This document shows positions 55,204 to 64,000 of a DNA stretch of 64,000 nucleotides, in pieces. The first letter of the stretch is position 1. The number at the start of each line of letters is the position of its first letter. The DNA is from Novosphingobium colocasiae (GTDB lineage Bacteria > Pseudomonadota > Alphaproteobacteria > Sphingomonadales > Sphingomonadaceae), in contig NZ_BMZA01000003.1 of NCBI RefSeq assembly GCF_014652555.1, positions 62,001 through 126,000 on the forward strand, written 5' to 3'. The notes under the pieces were generated by a model. The model searched no databases. It was not told the origin of the DNA and worked only from the letters and a program-made list of their open reading frames with translations. A program made the translations under genes and the position numbers.

Positions 55204-57399
55204 ATGACGACGATCGTGTTCAGTACTGTGGGCTCGATGGTGGGCGGCCCGATCGGCGGCGCGATCGGCGCGTTGGTTGGCCGACAAGTGGATGGTGCCT
55301 TGCTGGGCATTCCCAACCGGCAGGGGCCGCGCCTGCGCGAGCTGGGGGTCACCACGTCCACGTATGGCGAGGTGCTGCCGCGTCATTACGGGCGGATGCG
55401 GGTTGCCGGATCGGTGATCTGGGCGACCGATCTGGTCGAGCACAGCGATACCGAGGGCGGGGGCAAGGGCAGTCCTTCGCTGACGACCTATACCTACAGC
55501 GCCAGCTTCGCAGTGGCGCTGGCGAGTCGGCCGATCCTGAGCGTCGGGCGGATATGGGCGGACGGCCGGTTGCTGCGCGGCGCGGCGGGCGATCTCAAGG
55601 TGGGCGGTGCCTTGCGCATCCATACCGGGCGTGGCGACCAGCCGGCCGATCCGCTGCTGGCGGCAGACGCGGGCGCGGATCGCTGCCCCGCCTATCGCGG
55701 GCTGGCCTATGCCGTGTTCGAAGACCTCGACCTCTCCGAATTCTACAACCGCGTGCCCAACCTGACCTTCGAGGTGATCGCGGACGAGGCGTTCGATCTG
55801 GGCACGCTGGTCGGCGATGTGCTGGACGACGCGGATGCGGCGGCGGCGCTGGACGGCGTGGCGGGCTGGTCGTGCGAAGGCTCGCTGGCGGAGGCGCTGG
55901 ATATGCTCGACGCGGTGGTGCCGATGGAGGCTTATGCGGCGGGCGATCGTCTGATCATCAAGCCGGCACGGCTGCAGACGGAGGCGGTGGCATTGCCCGA
56001 ACCGGCGCTGAACGTGACGGACGACGGGTTCGGCGGGCAGAGCGGATTTGCGCGGCGGCGCGATCCGGTAATCGTGCAGCCGCCGATGGCCTTGCGCTAC
56101 TATGATACCGCGCGGGATTATCTGCCGGGCCTGCAGAGGGCGACTGGCCGGCCTATCGTCGGGAAGCCGCGCACGCTGGAACTGCCGGCCGCGCTTGACC
56201 CGGTGGCCGCGCGGGCGCTGATCGAGCGCACCCTGCGGCGGGGCGACTGGTCACGCGATCGTGTTTCGTGGCGGACGGCCGATCTGGATACGCGGATCGG
56301 GCCGGGCACCGTCGCCAGCCTGCCGGGGATCGCCGGATTGTGGCGGGTCATCGCATGGGAGTGGCGTGATGGCGGGGTGGAACTGGCGCTGGCGCGGGTT
56401 TTTCCCGAGGCCGGTGGCGTGGATGCAGCGCCCGGGCCGGGCGATGCCGGCCAGTTCAACCCGCCGGCCGACCATGCCACCGGGGAGACAGTGCTGGCGG
56501 CTTTCGAGATGCCCCGACTGGTGCCGCCCGCTCCCGGAGAGAGCGCGAGCCTATTTGCCGCCGCTTCGTCCCCCTCGCCGTACTGGGCCGGTGCCGCGCT
56601 TTATGCCGATCCGGGCACCGGTGCGATGCTGCCGCTGGGCCCGAGCGGCCGCAACCGCTGCATGATCGGCACCATGCTCGACGTGCTGCCGGTTGCCAGC
56701 CCGCACATCGTCGATCGGGCGTCCTCGGTGACGGTGCAACTGGTGGGCGAGGACCTTGCCTTGAGTGACATGTCGCTGGCGCAACTGGCGCTGGGCGGGA
56801 ATCTGGCGCTGATCGGCGATGAGGCGATCCAGTTCGGGCGGGCGATCCCGCTGGGGGCGGGCGTCTGGCGTCTGGAGATGCTGTTGCGCGGCCGGTGCGG
56901 GACGGAGGCGGCGATCGGGGGGCATGGCTCTTCGGAACGGTTTGTCCTGATCGATGGTCGCACCACGCCGGTTGATGCCGGGCGGGTGGGATCATCGGCG
57001 GAAGCGGCCATTCTGGCGCTGGGGCGGGCCGATGCCGATCCCGTTGCGGCGCACATCGCGGCGCGGGGCGTCAGCTTGCGGCCACCCGCGCCGGTCCATG
57101 GCCGGGCGAGGGTGCTGCCCGATGGCACCACGCGGCTGTCATGGGTCCGCCGGGCGCGCGGGGCGTGGGCCTGGCAGGACGGGGTGGACGTACCGCTGGT
57201 CGAGGATCGTGAGCGCTATCTCGTCACGCTGGGCCCCGTGGCTGCGCCGGTCCGGCTATGGTGGAGCGAAGTGCCCTGGCTGGACCTTTCGGCTGCCGTG
57301 CTGGCCTCGCTCACGGCGCTGGCCGTAGGGCAGCCGATCGTCGTCCGGCAACAAGGAAACCAGGCGCTGTCCGACCCGCTGACGCTGCTGCAGCTTTGA
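55204..57399 (+). CDS. GTA host-specificity/tail tip protein (gp15), short form without the TIM-barrel region
   Basis: 731 residues, against roughly 1300 in the Rhodobacter GTA. N-terminal membrane-like glycine helix ('GSMVGGPIGGAIGALVGRQV') and 'RHYGRMRVAGSVIWATDLVE', 'TTYTYSASFAVALASRPI', 'YRGLAYAVFEDLDLSEFYNR' follow gp15 closely. Directly after 'VPNLTFEVIADE' comes the phage-tail_3 type domain ('LVGDVLDDADAAAALDGVAG'), so the usual glycosidase TIM-barrel insert is absent. The C-terminal part ('WRLEMLLRGRCGTEAAIGGH', 'RVLPDGTTRLSWVRRARG') is the rcc01698-like end. See gp12 for the likely location of the missing domain. Confidence 0.9.
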   Translation: MTTIVFSTVGSMVGGPIGGAIGALVGRQVDGALLGIPNRQGPRLRELGVTTSTYGEVLPRHYGRMRVAGSVIWATDLVEHSDTEGGGKGSPSLTTYTYSASFAVALASRPILSVGRIWADGRLLRGAAGDLKVGGALRIHTGRGDQPADPLLAADAGADRCPAYRGLAYAVFEDLDLSEFYNRVPNLTFEVIADEAFDLGTLVGDVLDDADAAAALDGVAGWSCEGSLAEALDMLDAVVPMEAYAAGDRLIIKPARLQTEAVALPEPALNVTDDGFGGQSGFARRRDPVIVQPPMALRYYDTARDYLPGLQRATGRPIVGKPRTLELPAALDPVAARALIERTLRRGDWSRDRVSWRTADLDTRIGPGTVASLPGIAGLWRVIAWEWRDGGVELALARVFPEAGGVDAAPGPGDAGQFNPPADHATGETVLAAFEMPRLVPPAPGESASLFAAASSPSPYWAGAALYADPGTGAMLPLGPSGRNRCMIGTMLDVLPVASPHIVDRASSVTVQLVGEDLALSDMSLAQLALGGNLALIGDEAIQFGRAIPLGAGVWRLEMLLRGRCGTEAAIGGHGSSERFVLIDGRTTPVDAGRVGSSAEAAILALGRADADPVAAHIAARGVSLRPPAPVHGRARVLPDGTTRLSWVRRARGAWAWQDGVDVPLVEDRERYLVTLGPVAAPVRLWWSEVPWLDLSAAVLASLTALAVGQPIVVRQQGNQALSDPLTLLQL

Positions 57400-57437
57400 C
57401 CCGGTCCTCTTCTCGCTGACATCAACGGAGTAACGCC

Positions 57438-57899
57438 ATGACCGATCCGATTGCGTTCGAAAGCGCGGCCGCGCGCTTTGATCTGCCGCTGCTCTATTCG
57501 GGCCAGGCACAGAAGGAAATCTTCGTCAACGAGGCGATCCTGCGGATCGACAGCCTGTTGCATTGCGGCATTGTGGGTGAAGCTGAGGCCCCGCCAAGCG
57601 GGGTGGAAGACGGACAAATATGGCTCGTTGCAACGGGCGCAACTGGTGAATGGGCCGCTCACGATGGCGAACTGGCATGCCGGATCGAGGGGCAATGGAG
57701 CTTCGTGATCCCCCGCGAAGGCATGCGCGTATTCGACCTGTCGACCCAGGCCGAGATGCTGTTTGCGAGCGCCGAATGGAAAAAAACTTCGGCAGTCCCG
57801 GAACCTATAGGGGGTGAGGTGGTTGACACCGAGGCTCGGGCTGCGATCGGTTCGCTGATAGCAGCACTGACAACCATGGGAATTTGCCCACCGGCTTAG
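57438..57899 (+). CDS. DUF2793 protein at the end of the GTA cluster
   Basis: 153 residues. Seen: 'RFDLPLLYSGQAQKEIFVNE' and 'GQIWLVATGATGEWAAHDGE', 'WSFVIPREGMRVFDLSTQ', the DUF2793 pattern found after gp15 in alphaproteobacterial GTA-like and phage clusters. The C-terminal tail (about 130-153) resembles trimerisation tails. A fibre or tail accessory role is inferred. Ribosome site GGAG before ATG 57438. Confidence 0.82.
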   Translation: MTDPIAFESAAARFDLPLLYSGQAQKEIFVNEAILRIDSLLHCGIVGEAEAPPSGVEDGQIWLVATGATGEWAAHDGELACRIEGQWSFVIPREGMRVFDLSTQAEMLFASAEWKKTSAVPEPIGGEVVDTEARAAIGSLIAALTTMGICPPA

Positions 57900-58074
57900 C
57901 AACGGGATACGTCACTTGGATTTTGTGCCTGCCCATTGTGTGAATAAATCACGAATTCAAAAAATTCGCGACATTATTGCAACAGCCAACCTCATTGTGC
58001 GCTTGCACGGTGCATAACGAGGGGGTAGACACTCAGAACACTCGGTGGCTCCATATTTCTACTAGGGGAAACGT

Positions 58075-59094
58075 ATGAGGAAACTCGTCCTTGGACTGGC
58101 ACTGGCTTCGACAGCCATCGCCACTCCCGCACTCGCTCGCGACAACGCTTGGTACGTCGAACTCGGTTTCGGCGGAATGATCGTTGAAGATTCCACCGTC
58201 AAGGTCGGCGGCACGCCGGTTCTCGACGCGGAATTCCGGAAGGGCTTCGACGGCGGTGGCAGCATCGGTTACGATTTCGGCATGTTCCGGCTCGAAACTG
58301 AAGCCAGCTATCGTCAGGCCCGCATCAAGAATGCCGGTGGCATTGACGCTAGCTCGCTGTCGTTCATGGGCAACGCCCTGCTCGACTTCGGTCCCGATGA
58401 CGGCCTGCAGGGCTTCGTCGGCGGTGGCGTGGGTATCGCCCGCACCAAGGTTGAATCCCTTGATTCCGACAGCAACTTCGCCTGGCAGGCGCTGGCCGGT
58501 GTTCGCGCGCCGATCGCCAGCCACTGGGATGTGGGCCTGAAGTATCGCTTCTTCAACAGCAACAAGATCGATCTCGATACCGGTGCGTTGGGCTTTGGCA
58601 CCGCGCGCACCAAGTGGCGTTCGCACAGCCTTCTCGGCACGCTGACCTACAACTTCGGCGAACCGGCTGCTCCCCCGCCGCCCCCGCCCCCGCCGCCGCC
58701 CCCGCCGCCCCCGCCGCCGGCTGCTCCGCCGCCGCCGGTGGTCTGCAACAAGGGTCCGTACATCGTGTTCTTCGATTGGGATAGCTCGGCTATCACGCCC
58801 GAAGCCGCCGGCATTCTTGACAGCGCGATCACGGCATACGGTAGCTGCGACAGCGTTCCCGTCATGCTGGCCGGTTACACCGACCGTTCGGGCACCGTCA
58901 CGTACAACCAGGGCCTGTCCGAGCGTCGCAACACCTCGGTTCGCGGTTACCTGACCAGCCACGGCATCCCCGATGGTTCGATCAGCAGCCAGGCTTTCGG
59001 CGAAAGCAACCCGCGCGTCCCGACTGCGGACGGCGTGCGCGAGCTGCAGAACCGTCGCGTCGAGATCACCTACGGTCCGGGCGCTGGCATGTAA
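58075..59094 (+). CDS. OmpA-family outer membrane protein
   Basis: 339 residues: Sec signal (to about 22, 'TPALA'), an eight-strand beta-barrel domain (about 25-195, 'WYVELGFGGMIVEDST', 'WDVGLKYRFFNSNKID', 'LLGTLTYNF'), a linker with sixteen consecutive Pro followed by more, and an OmpA-C peptidoglycan-binding domain with 'YIVFFDWDSSAITPEAAGIL', 'LAGYTDRSGTVTYNQGLSERR' (Asp and Arg that hold diaminopimelate) and 'QNRRVEITYG'. Anchors the outer membrane to the wall. Base use and the isolated position indicate strong expression; a strong terminator follows. Confidence 0.93.
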   Translation: MRKLVLGLALASTAIATPALARDNAWYVELGFGGMIVEDSTVKVGGTPVLDAEFRKGFDGGGSIGYDFGMFRLETEASYRQARIKNAGGIDASSLSFMGNALLDFGPDDGLQGFVGGGVGIARTKVESLDSDSNFAWQALAGVRAPIASHWDVGLKYRFFNSNKIDLDTGALGFGTARTKWRSHSLLGTLTYNFGEPAAPPPPPPPPPPPPPPPPAAPPPPVVCNKGPYIVFFDWDSSAITPEAAGILDSAITAYGSCDSVPVMLAGYTDRSGTVTYNQGLSERRNTSVRGYLTSHGIPDGSISSQAFGESNPRVPTADGVRELQNRRVEITYGPGAGM

Positions 59095-59121
59095 GCGCTT
59101 CACCATTGGTGATAGAGATCA

Positions 59122-59149
59122 GGGGGCCGGAGCGATCCGGCCCCCTTTT
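59122..59149 (+). terminator. Intrinsic terminator after the OmpA-like gene
   Basis: Stem GGGGGCCGGA (59122-59131) and TCCGGCCCCC (59136-59145) with loop GCGA, followed by TTTT. It lies 28 bp after the stop and separates the gene from the convergent queC. Confidence 0.92.
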
Positions 59150-59279
59150 CATGAGGATTTAAGGGAGCGGGCGACCGGAACACGCACGCCATGGACGCGC
59201 TTCACGCAGCGCCCGTCCTGTCGTGCAGGGCGCTCGAACGGAATCCGGCAGAGCCGGCCACCGCGCCCGGGAGGGGCGG

Positions 59280-59975
59280 TCAGGCCGCGTAAGGCGTGGG
59301 ATCGACAAGGCCCGCATCAGCGAAGCCGGCCTTGCGCAAGCGGCAGCTATCGCACAGGCCGCAAGCACGCCCGTTGGACTGCGGATCATAACAGGACCAG
59401 CTCTGGCCGACGTCCAGCCCCAGCCGCGCTGCTTCGCGGGCGATGTCTGCCTTGGACATGAACTGCAGGGGGGCGTGGATGGTGAACCCGCTGCCCAGAG
59501 AGCCCGCCTTGGTCGCCAGATCGGCGATATCCTCGAATGCCGAGATGAATTCGGGCCGGCAATCAGGATAGCCGGAGTAATCGAGGGCATTCACCCCGAT
59601 GAAGATATCGCGCGCGCCGATCGCTTCGGCCCAGGCGAGGGTCAGCGAGAGAAACACGAGATTGCGGGCCGGCACGTAAGTGACCGGAATGTCCGGGCCG
59701 ACGCCGTCCTTGGGGACCGAAATCTCGTCGGTCAGCGCCGAACCGCCGAACTGCCGCAGATCGAGCGCCAGCGTGACATGCTTGCGCGCTGCCAGGTTCT
59801 TCGCGATGACGGCTGCTGCTTCCAGTTCGCGGCGATGGCGCTGGTTGTAGTCTATCGTCAGTGCATAGACTTCGTAGCCGGCTTCGCGGGCAAGGGCGGC
59901 GGATACCATGGAATCGAGCCCGCCCGAGAGCAGCACGACGGCCCGCTTTCCCGCATCGTCAGTCAGTTCAGCCAT
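59280..59975 (-). CDS. queC: 7-Cyano-7-deazaguanine synthase QueC
   Basis: ATP-dependent conversion of 7-carboxy-7-deazaguanine to preQ0 for queuosine. 231 residues. Seen: PP-loop '[17 protein letters not shown]' near residue 14, '[17 protein letters not shown]', '[17 protein letters not shown]', '[21 protein letters not shown]' type core, and the zinc site '[18 protein letters not shown]'. All four zinc cysteines are present. Confidence 0.96.
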   Translation of the reverse strand: MAELTDDAGKRAVVLLSGGLDSMVSAALAREAGYEVYALTIDYNQRHRRELEAAAVIAKNLAARKHVTLALDLRQFGGSALTDEISVPKDGVGPDIPVTYVPARNLVFLSLTLAWAEAIGARDIFIGVNALDYSGYPDCRPEFISAFEDIADLATKAGSLGSGFTIHAPLQFMSKADIAREAARLGLDVGQSWSCYDPQSNGRACGLCDSCRLRKAGFADAGLVDPTPYAA

Positions 59976-60014
59976 GTCCTGGCGCTAGTCCCGCGAAGCG
60001 GCAAACGCAACCGT

Positions 60015-60458
60015 TCAGGTCCCGCAGCGGCCGATCCGACGCGCTTCGGCCGCGAACGCGAAGGGCAGGCCGTTAGCGATGCCCTGGCTGTCGATCTGGA
60101 TCAGTGTATCGGTTTCCCGCCGGATATGGGTGCGGCCATATCCCTGCCCGCGACAGGTGTACTGAACCGTCACGTCGGTAGGATTGTCGTCGATGACGAG
60201 GGTTGAGCAGGCCAGCCCCGGGTGGCGCAATTGCACCAGCTTGCGGCCGCCATCGATGCACACGGACGTGACCGACGGCGCACCCGCCGTGCGTTCGCGC
60301 AGTTCCCATGCGCCGGGTTGGAGCCGGTCCAGCATGCCCAGCGCCGAGCCGGCATAAGCGGCGGACGCGCCGACGACCAGCGCAGCCGCGCCGGCGATGG
60401 CACTCGTCAGGCGCTTGTTCCACACGGCCTTCTGCTCCGGAAAACTGCGATCAGACAT
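60015..60458 (-). CDS. DUF3617-type exported protein, hypothetical
   Basis: 147 residues from ATG 60458. A short polar N-terminus is followed by a hydrophobic segment ('SAIAGAAALVVGASAAYAGS', about 17-36) that works as a signal or anchor. The rest has 'LQPGAWELRERTAG', 'VCIDGGRKLVQLRH' and 'VQYTCRGQGYGRTHIRRETD', the DUF3617 pattern with three Cys. Function of the family is unknown. Downstream of queC by 39 bp on the same strand reading direction reversed order (it is transcribed before queC), so co-transcription is possible. Confidence 0.72.
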   Translation of the reverse strand: MSDRSFPEQKAVWNKRLTSAIAGAAALVVGASAAYAGSALGMLDRLQPGAWELRERTAGAPSVTSVCIDGGRKLVQLRHPGLACSTLVIDDNPTDVTVQYTCRGQGYGRTHIRRETDTLIQIDSQGIANGLPFAFAAEARRIGRCGT

Positions 60459-60494
60459 GGCTAACACAATGGCAAGGTCAAGATGAAGCGCGGC

Positions 60495-61403
60495 TTAAGC
60501 CGGGATCTTGAGAATTTTCGAACAGAACGCGCAATCGACCGCGATCGTCCCGTCGTCCTCGCGCATTTCGGCGAGCTGATCTTCGGGGAACCGCGCCAAG
60601 ATCGACTTGTAGTGTTCGACCGTGCAGCGGCAGCCGCGTTCCAGATGCAGAAGCGGCTCTACCCGCACTTCCTCTTCCTCGTGGAACAGCCGCCACAGCA
60701 CCTGTTCCAGATGGAGGCCGGGATCGACGAGCTCCTCGTCCCGGACACTTCCGGCCATGATCGCAACGTGCGTCCACTCCGGGTGATCGTCCTTAGCATG
60801 CAGCCGCTCACGGCCTTCCTCGCCATCGGGGAAGTGCTGGACGAGCATGCCGCCGGCAATGCAGCGCGGCCCGCTTTCGCGCACGGAGACGCGCAGGCAT
60901 GTGGGCACTTGTTCGGACTGGGCGAAATATTGTTCGAAAGCCTGCGCCAGTGAGGCACCCTCCAGCGGAACCACGCCCTGATAGCGTTCACCCGAGACTG
61001 CAAGGTCGAAGGTGATCGCCAGATATCCCTTGCCGAACAGGGCATCGAGGGTGGGGTGGTCCGCCAGTTCGGCGACCCGATCCGCATCGTGGCGCAAATA
61101 GCCGCGAACCTCGCCGCTGCGATAATCGCAGACCAGCAGATCGACCGCGCCGCCTTCGGCCTGGGCCTGCACGGTCAGTTGCGCGCCATCGTCCTTGAGC
61201 AGCGATCCCATCAGTGCGGTCAGCACCAGCGCTTCGGCGAGGAGGTGCTTGACCACCGACGGATAATCGTGCGCCGAGAGGATGGTTTCGAGCACGGGAC
61301 CGAGCCGGACGACCCGCCCGCGCGCATGGCGTGCGGGCAGGGTAAAGGCCAGTACCCGGTCAAACCCGGTTTCCTGGCTCTGGATCAGGTATTCCTCGCT
61401 CAC
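60495..61403 (-). CDS. hslO: Hsp33 redox-regulated chaperone HslO
   Basis: Holdase activated by disulfide formation under oxidative stress. GTG 61403 is chosen since it overlaps the argF stop (GTGA); 302 residues. Seen: '[20 protein letters not shown]', '[21 protein letters not shown]', '[14 protein letters not shown]', '[22 protein letters not shown]', and the C-terminal zinc/redox motif CxC 'RGCRCTVE' with CxxC 'CAFCSK'. All four redox cysteines are present. Third gene of argD-argF-hslO. Confidence 0.95.
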   Translation of the reverse strand: MSEEYLIQSQETGFDRVLAFTLPARHARGRVVRLGPVLETILSAHDYPSVVKHLLAEALVLTALMGSLLKDDGAQLTVQAQAEGGAVDLLVCDYRSGEVRGYLRHDADRVAELADHPTLDALFGKGYLAITFDLAVSGERYQGVVPLEGASLAQAFEQYFAQSEQVPTCLRVSVRESGPRCIAGGMLVQHFPDGEEGRERLHAKDDHPEWTHVAIMAGSVRDEELVDPGLHLEQVLWRLFHEEEEVRVEPLLHLERGCRCTVEHYKSILARFPEDQLAEMREDDGTIAVDCAFCSKILKIPA

Positions 61404-62326
61404 AGGCGGCCCAGCGCCCACAGCAGCACTGACTTCTGGGCATGGATGCGGTTTTCCGCCTCGTCCCAGACGGCCGATTGCGGCCCGTCGATCACCTCAC
61501 CCGTCACCTCCTCCTCACGGTGGGCGGGAAGGCAGTGCAGGAACGCCGCGCCGGGATCGGCGGCGGCCATCAGAGCCTGGTTGACCTGGAACGGCTGCAT
61601 CGCCTGCACATGTACATCGCCGCCGGCCTGGCCCATCGACACCCAGGTATCGGTAACCACCACTTGCGCGCCGGCCACCGCTTCCTGCGGGTTCTGGGTC
61701 AGGATCACTTCGCCGCCAGCGGCGCGGGCGCGGGCGATGAAGCCGGCGTCGGGTTCGTAGCCGGCCGGTCCGCCGATGCGGATGGTGAACTTCATCAGCC
61801 CCGCCGCCTCGATCAGCGAATTGGCGACGTTGTTGCCATCGCCCAGCCAGGCAAGCTGCAGACCGGGAAGGGCGAACCCGCGCTCCACCACGGTCAGCAG
61901 GTCCGCCACGATCTGGCAGGGGTGCGAGAGATCGGTGAGGCCATTGATGACAGGAACGTCGGCATAGTGGGCCAGTTCCTCGATCTTCGCATGATCGTCG
62001 GTCCGGATCATGATCGCATCGACCATGCGGCTAAGCACGCGCGCGGTATCCGCGATCGTCTCGCCCCGCCCGATCTGGGTGCTGCCCGCCTCCAGGATCA
62101 GCGCGCTGCCGCCGAGCTGGCGCATCGCCATGTCGAACGACACGCGGGTGCGGGTCGAGTTCTTTTCGAAGATCATCGCCAGCGCATGGCCGGCCAGCGG
62201 CGCATCGGCATCGGGCCGCGCCTTGGACCAGCCCTGACGCGCGGCCTTGCGATCGATCGCGTCATTGATCATCGCCGCCAGCGCGTGGCCTCCGGCGTCG
62301 GTAAGGTCGACGAAGTCCCGTGCCAT
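61400..62326 (-). CDS. argF: Ornithine carbamoyltransferase
   Basis: Makes citrulline from ornithine and carbamoyl phosphate in arginine synthesis. ATG 62326 overlaps the argD stop by one base (TGATG); 308 residues. Seen: carbamoyl-phosphate loop '[15 protein letters not shown]', '[20 protein letters not shown]', '[19 protein letters not shown]' type motif, '[16 protein letters not shown]', and the ornithine/catalytic '[13 protein letters not shown]'. Biosynthesis here and breakdown by astA-astD earlier in the window use the same amino acid. Confidence 0.96.
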   Translation of the reverse strand: MARDFVDLTDAGGHALAAMINDAIDRKAARQGWSKARPDADAPLAGHALAMIFEKNSTRTRVSFDMAMRQLGGSALILEAGSTQIGRGETIADTARVLSRMVDAIMIRTDDHAKIEELAHYADVPVINGLTDLSHPCQIVADLLTVVERGFALPGLQLAWLGDGNNVANSLIEAAGLMKFTIRIGGPAGYEPDAGFIARARAAGGEVILTQNPQEAVAGAQVVVTDTWVSMGQAGGDVHVQAMQPFQVNQALMAAADPGAAFLHCLPAHREEEVTGEVIDGPQSAVWDEAENRIHAQKSVLLWALGRL

Positions 62327-63516
62327 CACGCGCTCTCCGCCGGTTGGTAGCTCGCCGCAGCGGCGGAGAGCTTTTCCATGAATTCATCGATGTGGCTGTC
62401 ATCGATCACCAGCGGTGGCAGGACGCGCACCACGTTGTCGCCCGCCGAAACGGTCAGCAGGCCGTGATTGTCGCGCATGTGGGCCACGAAGGCGCGCGGC
62501 TCGACCTTGAGCTTGAGGCCGATAAACAGTCCTTTGCCCCGCACCAGTTCGAACAGCTCGGGGTAGTTGCCGATGAACTGTTCGATGCGCGCGCGCAGCC
62601 GCTCGCCCTTGGCGCGCACGTCCGCCAGGAAAGCCTCGTCGGCGATCACGTCCAGCACCGCGCCGATTGCCGCCATGGCGAAGGGATTGCCGCCATAAGT
62701 GGAGCCGTGCGTGCCGGCCACCATGCCGCGTGCGGCCTTTTCGGTGGCGAGGCAGGCCCCGACGGGGAAGCCGCCGCCGATGCCCTTGGCCGTCGCCATG
62801 ATGTCCGGCGCGATGCCGTACTGTTCGTAGGCGTAGAGCGTGCCGGCGCGGCCGACGCCGCTTTGCACTTCGTCGAGGATCAGCATCAGATCATGCTCGT
62901 CGCACAGCGTGCGCAGGCCTTGCAGGAATGCATCGCCGGCGATGCGGATGCCGCCTTCGCCCTGGATCGGTTCGACCAGGAAGCCGGCGGTGTTCGGGCC
63001 GATGGCAGCCTTGGCCGCTTCGAGATCGTCGAACTCGACATAGCGGAAGCCGGGCAGCAGGGGCAGGAAGCCCTTGTGCATCTTCTCCTGGTTGGAGGCC
63101 GAAATGGTCGCCATCGTCCGGCCGTGGAACGCGTTGCTGAAGGTTATCAGTTCGTAGCGCTGATCGTTACCGGCCGACTGGTGATAGGCGCGCGCGGTCT
63201 TGATAGCGCATTCCACCGCCTCGGCCCCAGAATTGGTGAAGAACACGGTATCGGCAAAGGTCAGATCGACCAGCCGCTGAGCGATCGCTTCACCCTGGGG
63301 GCTGCCATAGAGGTTCGACACGTGCATCAGCGTCGCCGCCTGGTTCTGGATCGCGCCGATCAGGCCTGGATGCGAATGGCCCAGCGCGTTCACGGCGATG
63401 CCGCTGGCGAAATCGAGGAAGCGACGGCCGTCTTCACTGATCAGGTGACAGTTTTCACCGCGCACCGGACGGACGCCGCACCGCGGATAGACAGGCATCA
63501 GGGGAGTGATCGACAT
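62326..63516 (-). CDS. argD: Acetylornithine aminotransferase
   Basis: PLP enzyme converting N-acetylglutamate semialdehyde to N-acetylornithine; homologues also act on succinylornithine (AstC), so it could serve both arginine synthesis and the AST pathway. ATG 63516 chosen ('[20 protein letters not shown]'); 396 residues. Seen: '[20 protein letters not shown]', '[17 protein letters not shown]', '[16 protein letters not shown]', '[16 protein letters not shown]', '[16 protein letters not shown]', and the PLP Lys in '[15 protein letters not shown]'. First gene of argD-argF-hslO. Confidence 0.95.
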   Translation of the reverse strand: MSITPLMPVYPRCGVRPVRGENCHLISEDGRRFLDFASGIAVNALGHSHPGLIGAIQNQAATLMHVSNLYGSPQGEAIAQRLVDLTFADTVFFTNSGAEAVECAIKTARAYHQSAGNDQRYELITFSNAFHGRTMATISASNQEKMHKGFLPLLPGFRYVEFDDLEAAKAAIGPNTAGFLVEPIQGEGGIRIAGDAFLQGLRTLCDEHDLMLILDEVQSGVGRAGTLYAYEQYGIAPDIMATAKGIGGGFPVGACLATEKAARGMVAGTHGSTYGGNPFAMAAIGAVLDVIADEAFLADVRAKGERLRARIEQFIGNYPELFELVRGKGLFIGLKLKVEPRAFVAHMRDNHGLLTVSAGDNVVRVLPPLVIDDSHIDEFMEKLSAAAASYQPAESA

Positions 63517-63570
63517 AACGCTATTCCTCGAAACGAAATCTGGCAAACAAGCAGCCGCAATTCCAAACGA

Positions 63571-63601
63571 CAAATGGCGGCCCTTGCCGGACCGCCATTT
63601 G
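63571..63601 (-). terminator. Inverted repeat, probable terminator of the cold-shock gene
   Basis: CAAATGGCGG (63571-63580) pairs perfectly with CCGCCATTTG (63592-63601), 11-nt loop. It lies 58-88 bp after the stop of the cold-shock gene on the minus strand and about 55 bp before the argD start. No strong U tract; it may also act in the argD leader. Confidence 0.55.
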
Positions 63602-63658
63602 CGCGCTTTGTAAGTGTAGCAGCCCGTCGGTCAACCGACCGGAGGCATGCTGGCAGGA

Positions 63659-64000
63659 TCAGCCCTGGAGCGGCACCAGGTTGACCGCCGAGTACTTGCC
63701 TCGTCGATCGACCTCGATGTCGAACTCTACCCGGTCACCCTCATTGAGGCCGGACATGCCCGAGCGTTCCACCGCGCTGATGTGCACGAATGCATCAGGC
63801 TGGCCGTCGTCCCGCGTGATGAAACCGAAGCCCTTCATGGAGTTGAAGAACTTGACCGTGCCGGACGCCTTGTCACCCGTAAGCTGGCGCTGCGGGGCCG
63901 GCTCGCGCTTGGCGACGGCGATCACATCGCCGACCACCTGAAGGTCGCTCGCCGAAATCTTGCCGCCGCGATCGACGAGCTGGAATTCGAGCTGCTGACC
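63659..64000 (-). CDS. Double cold-shock-domain protein (5' end outside window)
   Basis: Nucleic-acid-binding OB-fold protein. The frame stays open to the window edge. The C-terminal domain is complete: 'ASGTVKFFNSMKGFGFITRDDG' split by RNP1 'KGFGFI' and RNP2 'DAFVHISAVERSGM', ending 'AVNLVPLQG'. Upstream of a Pro/Lys linker ('AKREPAPQRQLTGDK') the visible residues 'GQQLEFQLVDRGGKISASD' and 'LQVVGDVIAV' match the end of a second cold-shock domain. Two-domain proteins of this kind are typical of alphaproteobacteria. A shorter reading starting at 63937 would wrongly omit the first domain. Confidence 0.85.
   Translation of the reverse strand, partial: GQQLEFQLVDRGGKISASDLQVVGDVIAVAKREPAPQRQLTGDKASGTVKFFNSMKGFGFITRDDGQPDAFVHISAVERSGMSGLNEGDRVEFDIEVDRRGKYSAVNLVPLQG

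Noticed and set aside
43664-57899. Active prophage
   Set aside because: No integrase, attachment sites, repressor, replication or lysis genes; gene order and small tape measure match a GTA.
57946-57971. AATTC/GAATT inverted repeat after the DUF2793 gene as terminator
   Set aside because: Short AT-only stem without a U tract; too weak to call.

Overview
The window is a GC-rich alphaproteobacterial chromosome segment, most likely from the order Sphingomonadales (a Novosphingobium/Sphingobium-like organism). The reasons are an Entner-Doudoroff sugar operon resembling that of Zymomonas, a PhoK-type periplasmic alkaline phosphatase, overlapping arg and ast operons of alphaproteobacterial style, a gene transfer agent (GTA) cluster of the Rhodobacter type, and palindromic intergenic repeats. 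There is no tRNA, rRNA, CRISPR array, transposase or integrase that I can support. Genus is an inference; gene families are mostly read directly from motifs.

Layout. (1) 1-797: 3' part of recF, then a fumarylacetoacetate-hydrolase family gene. (2) 1547-5186, minus: an arginine succinyltransferase (AST) operon astA - M20 hydrolase - astD. (3) 5280-13071, minus: zwf - edd - glk - eda - a divergent phosphoenolpyruvate-carboxylase homologue; edd to the last gene are chained by 4-bp overlaps. (4) 13213-21865: phosphate regulon, with a soluble PhoR, a phosphate-selective porin facing pstS across a shared control region carrying Pho boxes on both strands, then pstCAB, phoU and phoB. (5) 21892-29529: TRIC-like membrane protein, pgm, a DsbD/ScsB-like electron-transfer protein, PhoK-like phosphatase and a UbiH-type monooxygenase. 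(6) 29682-43185: mixed housekeeping and accessory genes (GT39 membrane protein, hydrolase-TPR-LLM operon, FAD reductase, queG, an ABC-2 exporter, msrB, a tandem PilZ protein, a DMT protein, a Phd/VapC toxin-antitoxin pair, guaA). (7) 43388-43468: a 26-codon mini-gene ending at a strong terminator. (8) 43544-57899: a nearly complete GTA structural cluster, from terminase to host-specificity protein, with its own promoter. (9) 58075-64000: OmpA-like protein, queC, a DUF3617 protein, an argD-argF-hslO operon and the end of a double cold-shock-domain gene.

How it fits together. The ED operon takes glucose to 6-phosphogluconate and on to pyruvate plus glyceraldehyde-3-phosphate, and the translationally coupled PEPC homologue suggests an anaplerotic or regulatory link. 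Phosphate is captured by the porin and PstSCAB, reported through PhoU to a PhoR without membrane segments, and answered by PhoB. The GTA cluster encodes capsid and tail but no integrase, replication or lysis genes, which points to a domesticated phage-like particle rather than a prophage.

Most interesting points: a GTA rearrangement in which gp12 carries a 572-residue glycosidase-like N-terminal extension while gp15 is shorter by about the size of its usual TIM-barrel region; a dyad operator at the GTA promoter; an M20 hydrolase that could stand in for AstE; a PEPC homologue with altered catalytic motifs; and the mini-gene beside guaA.
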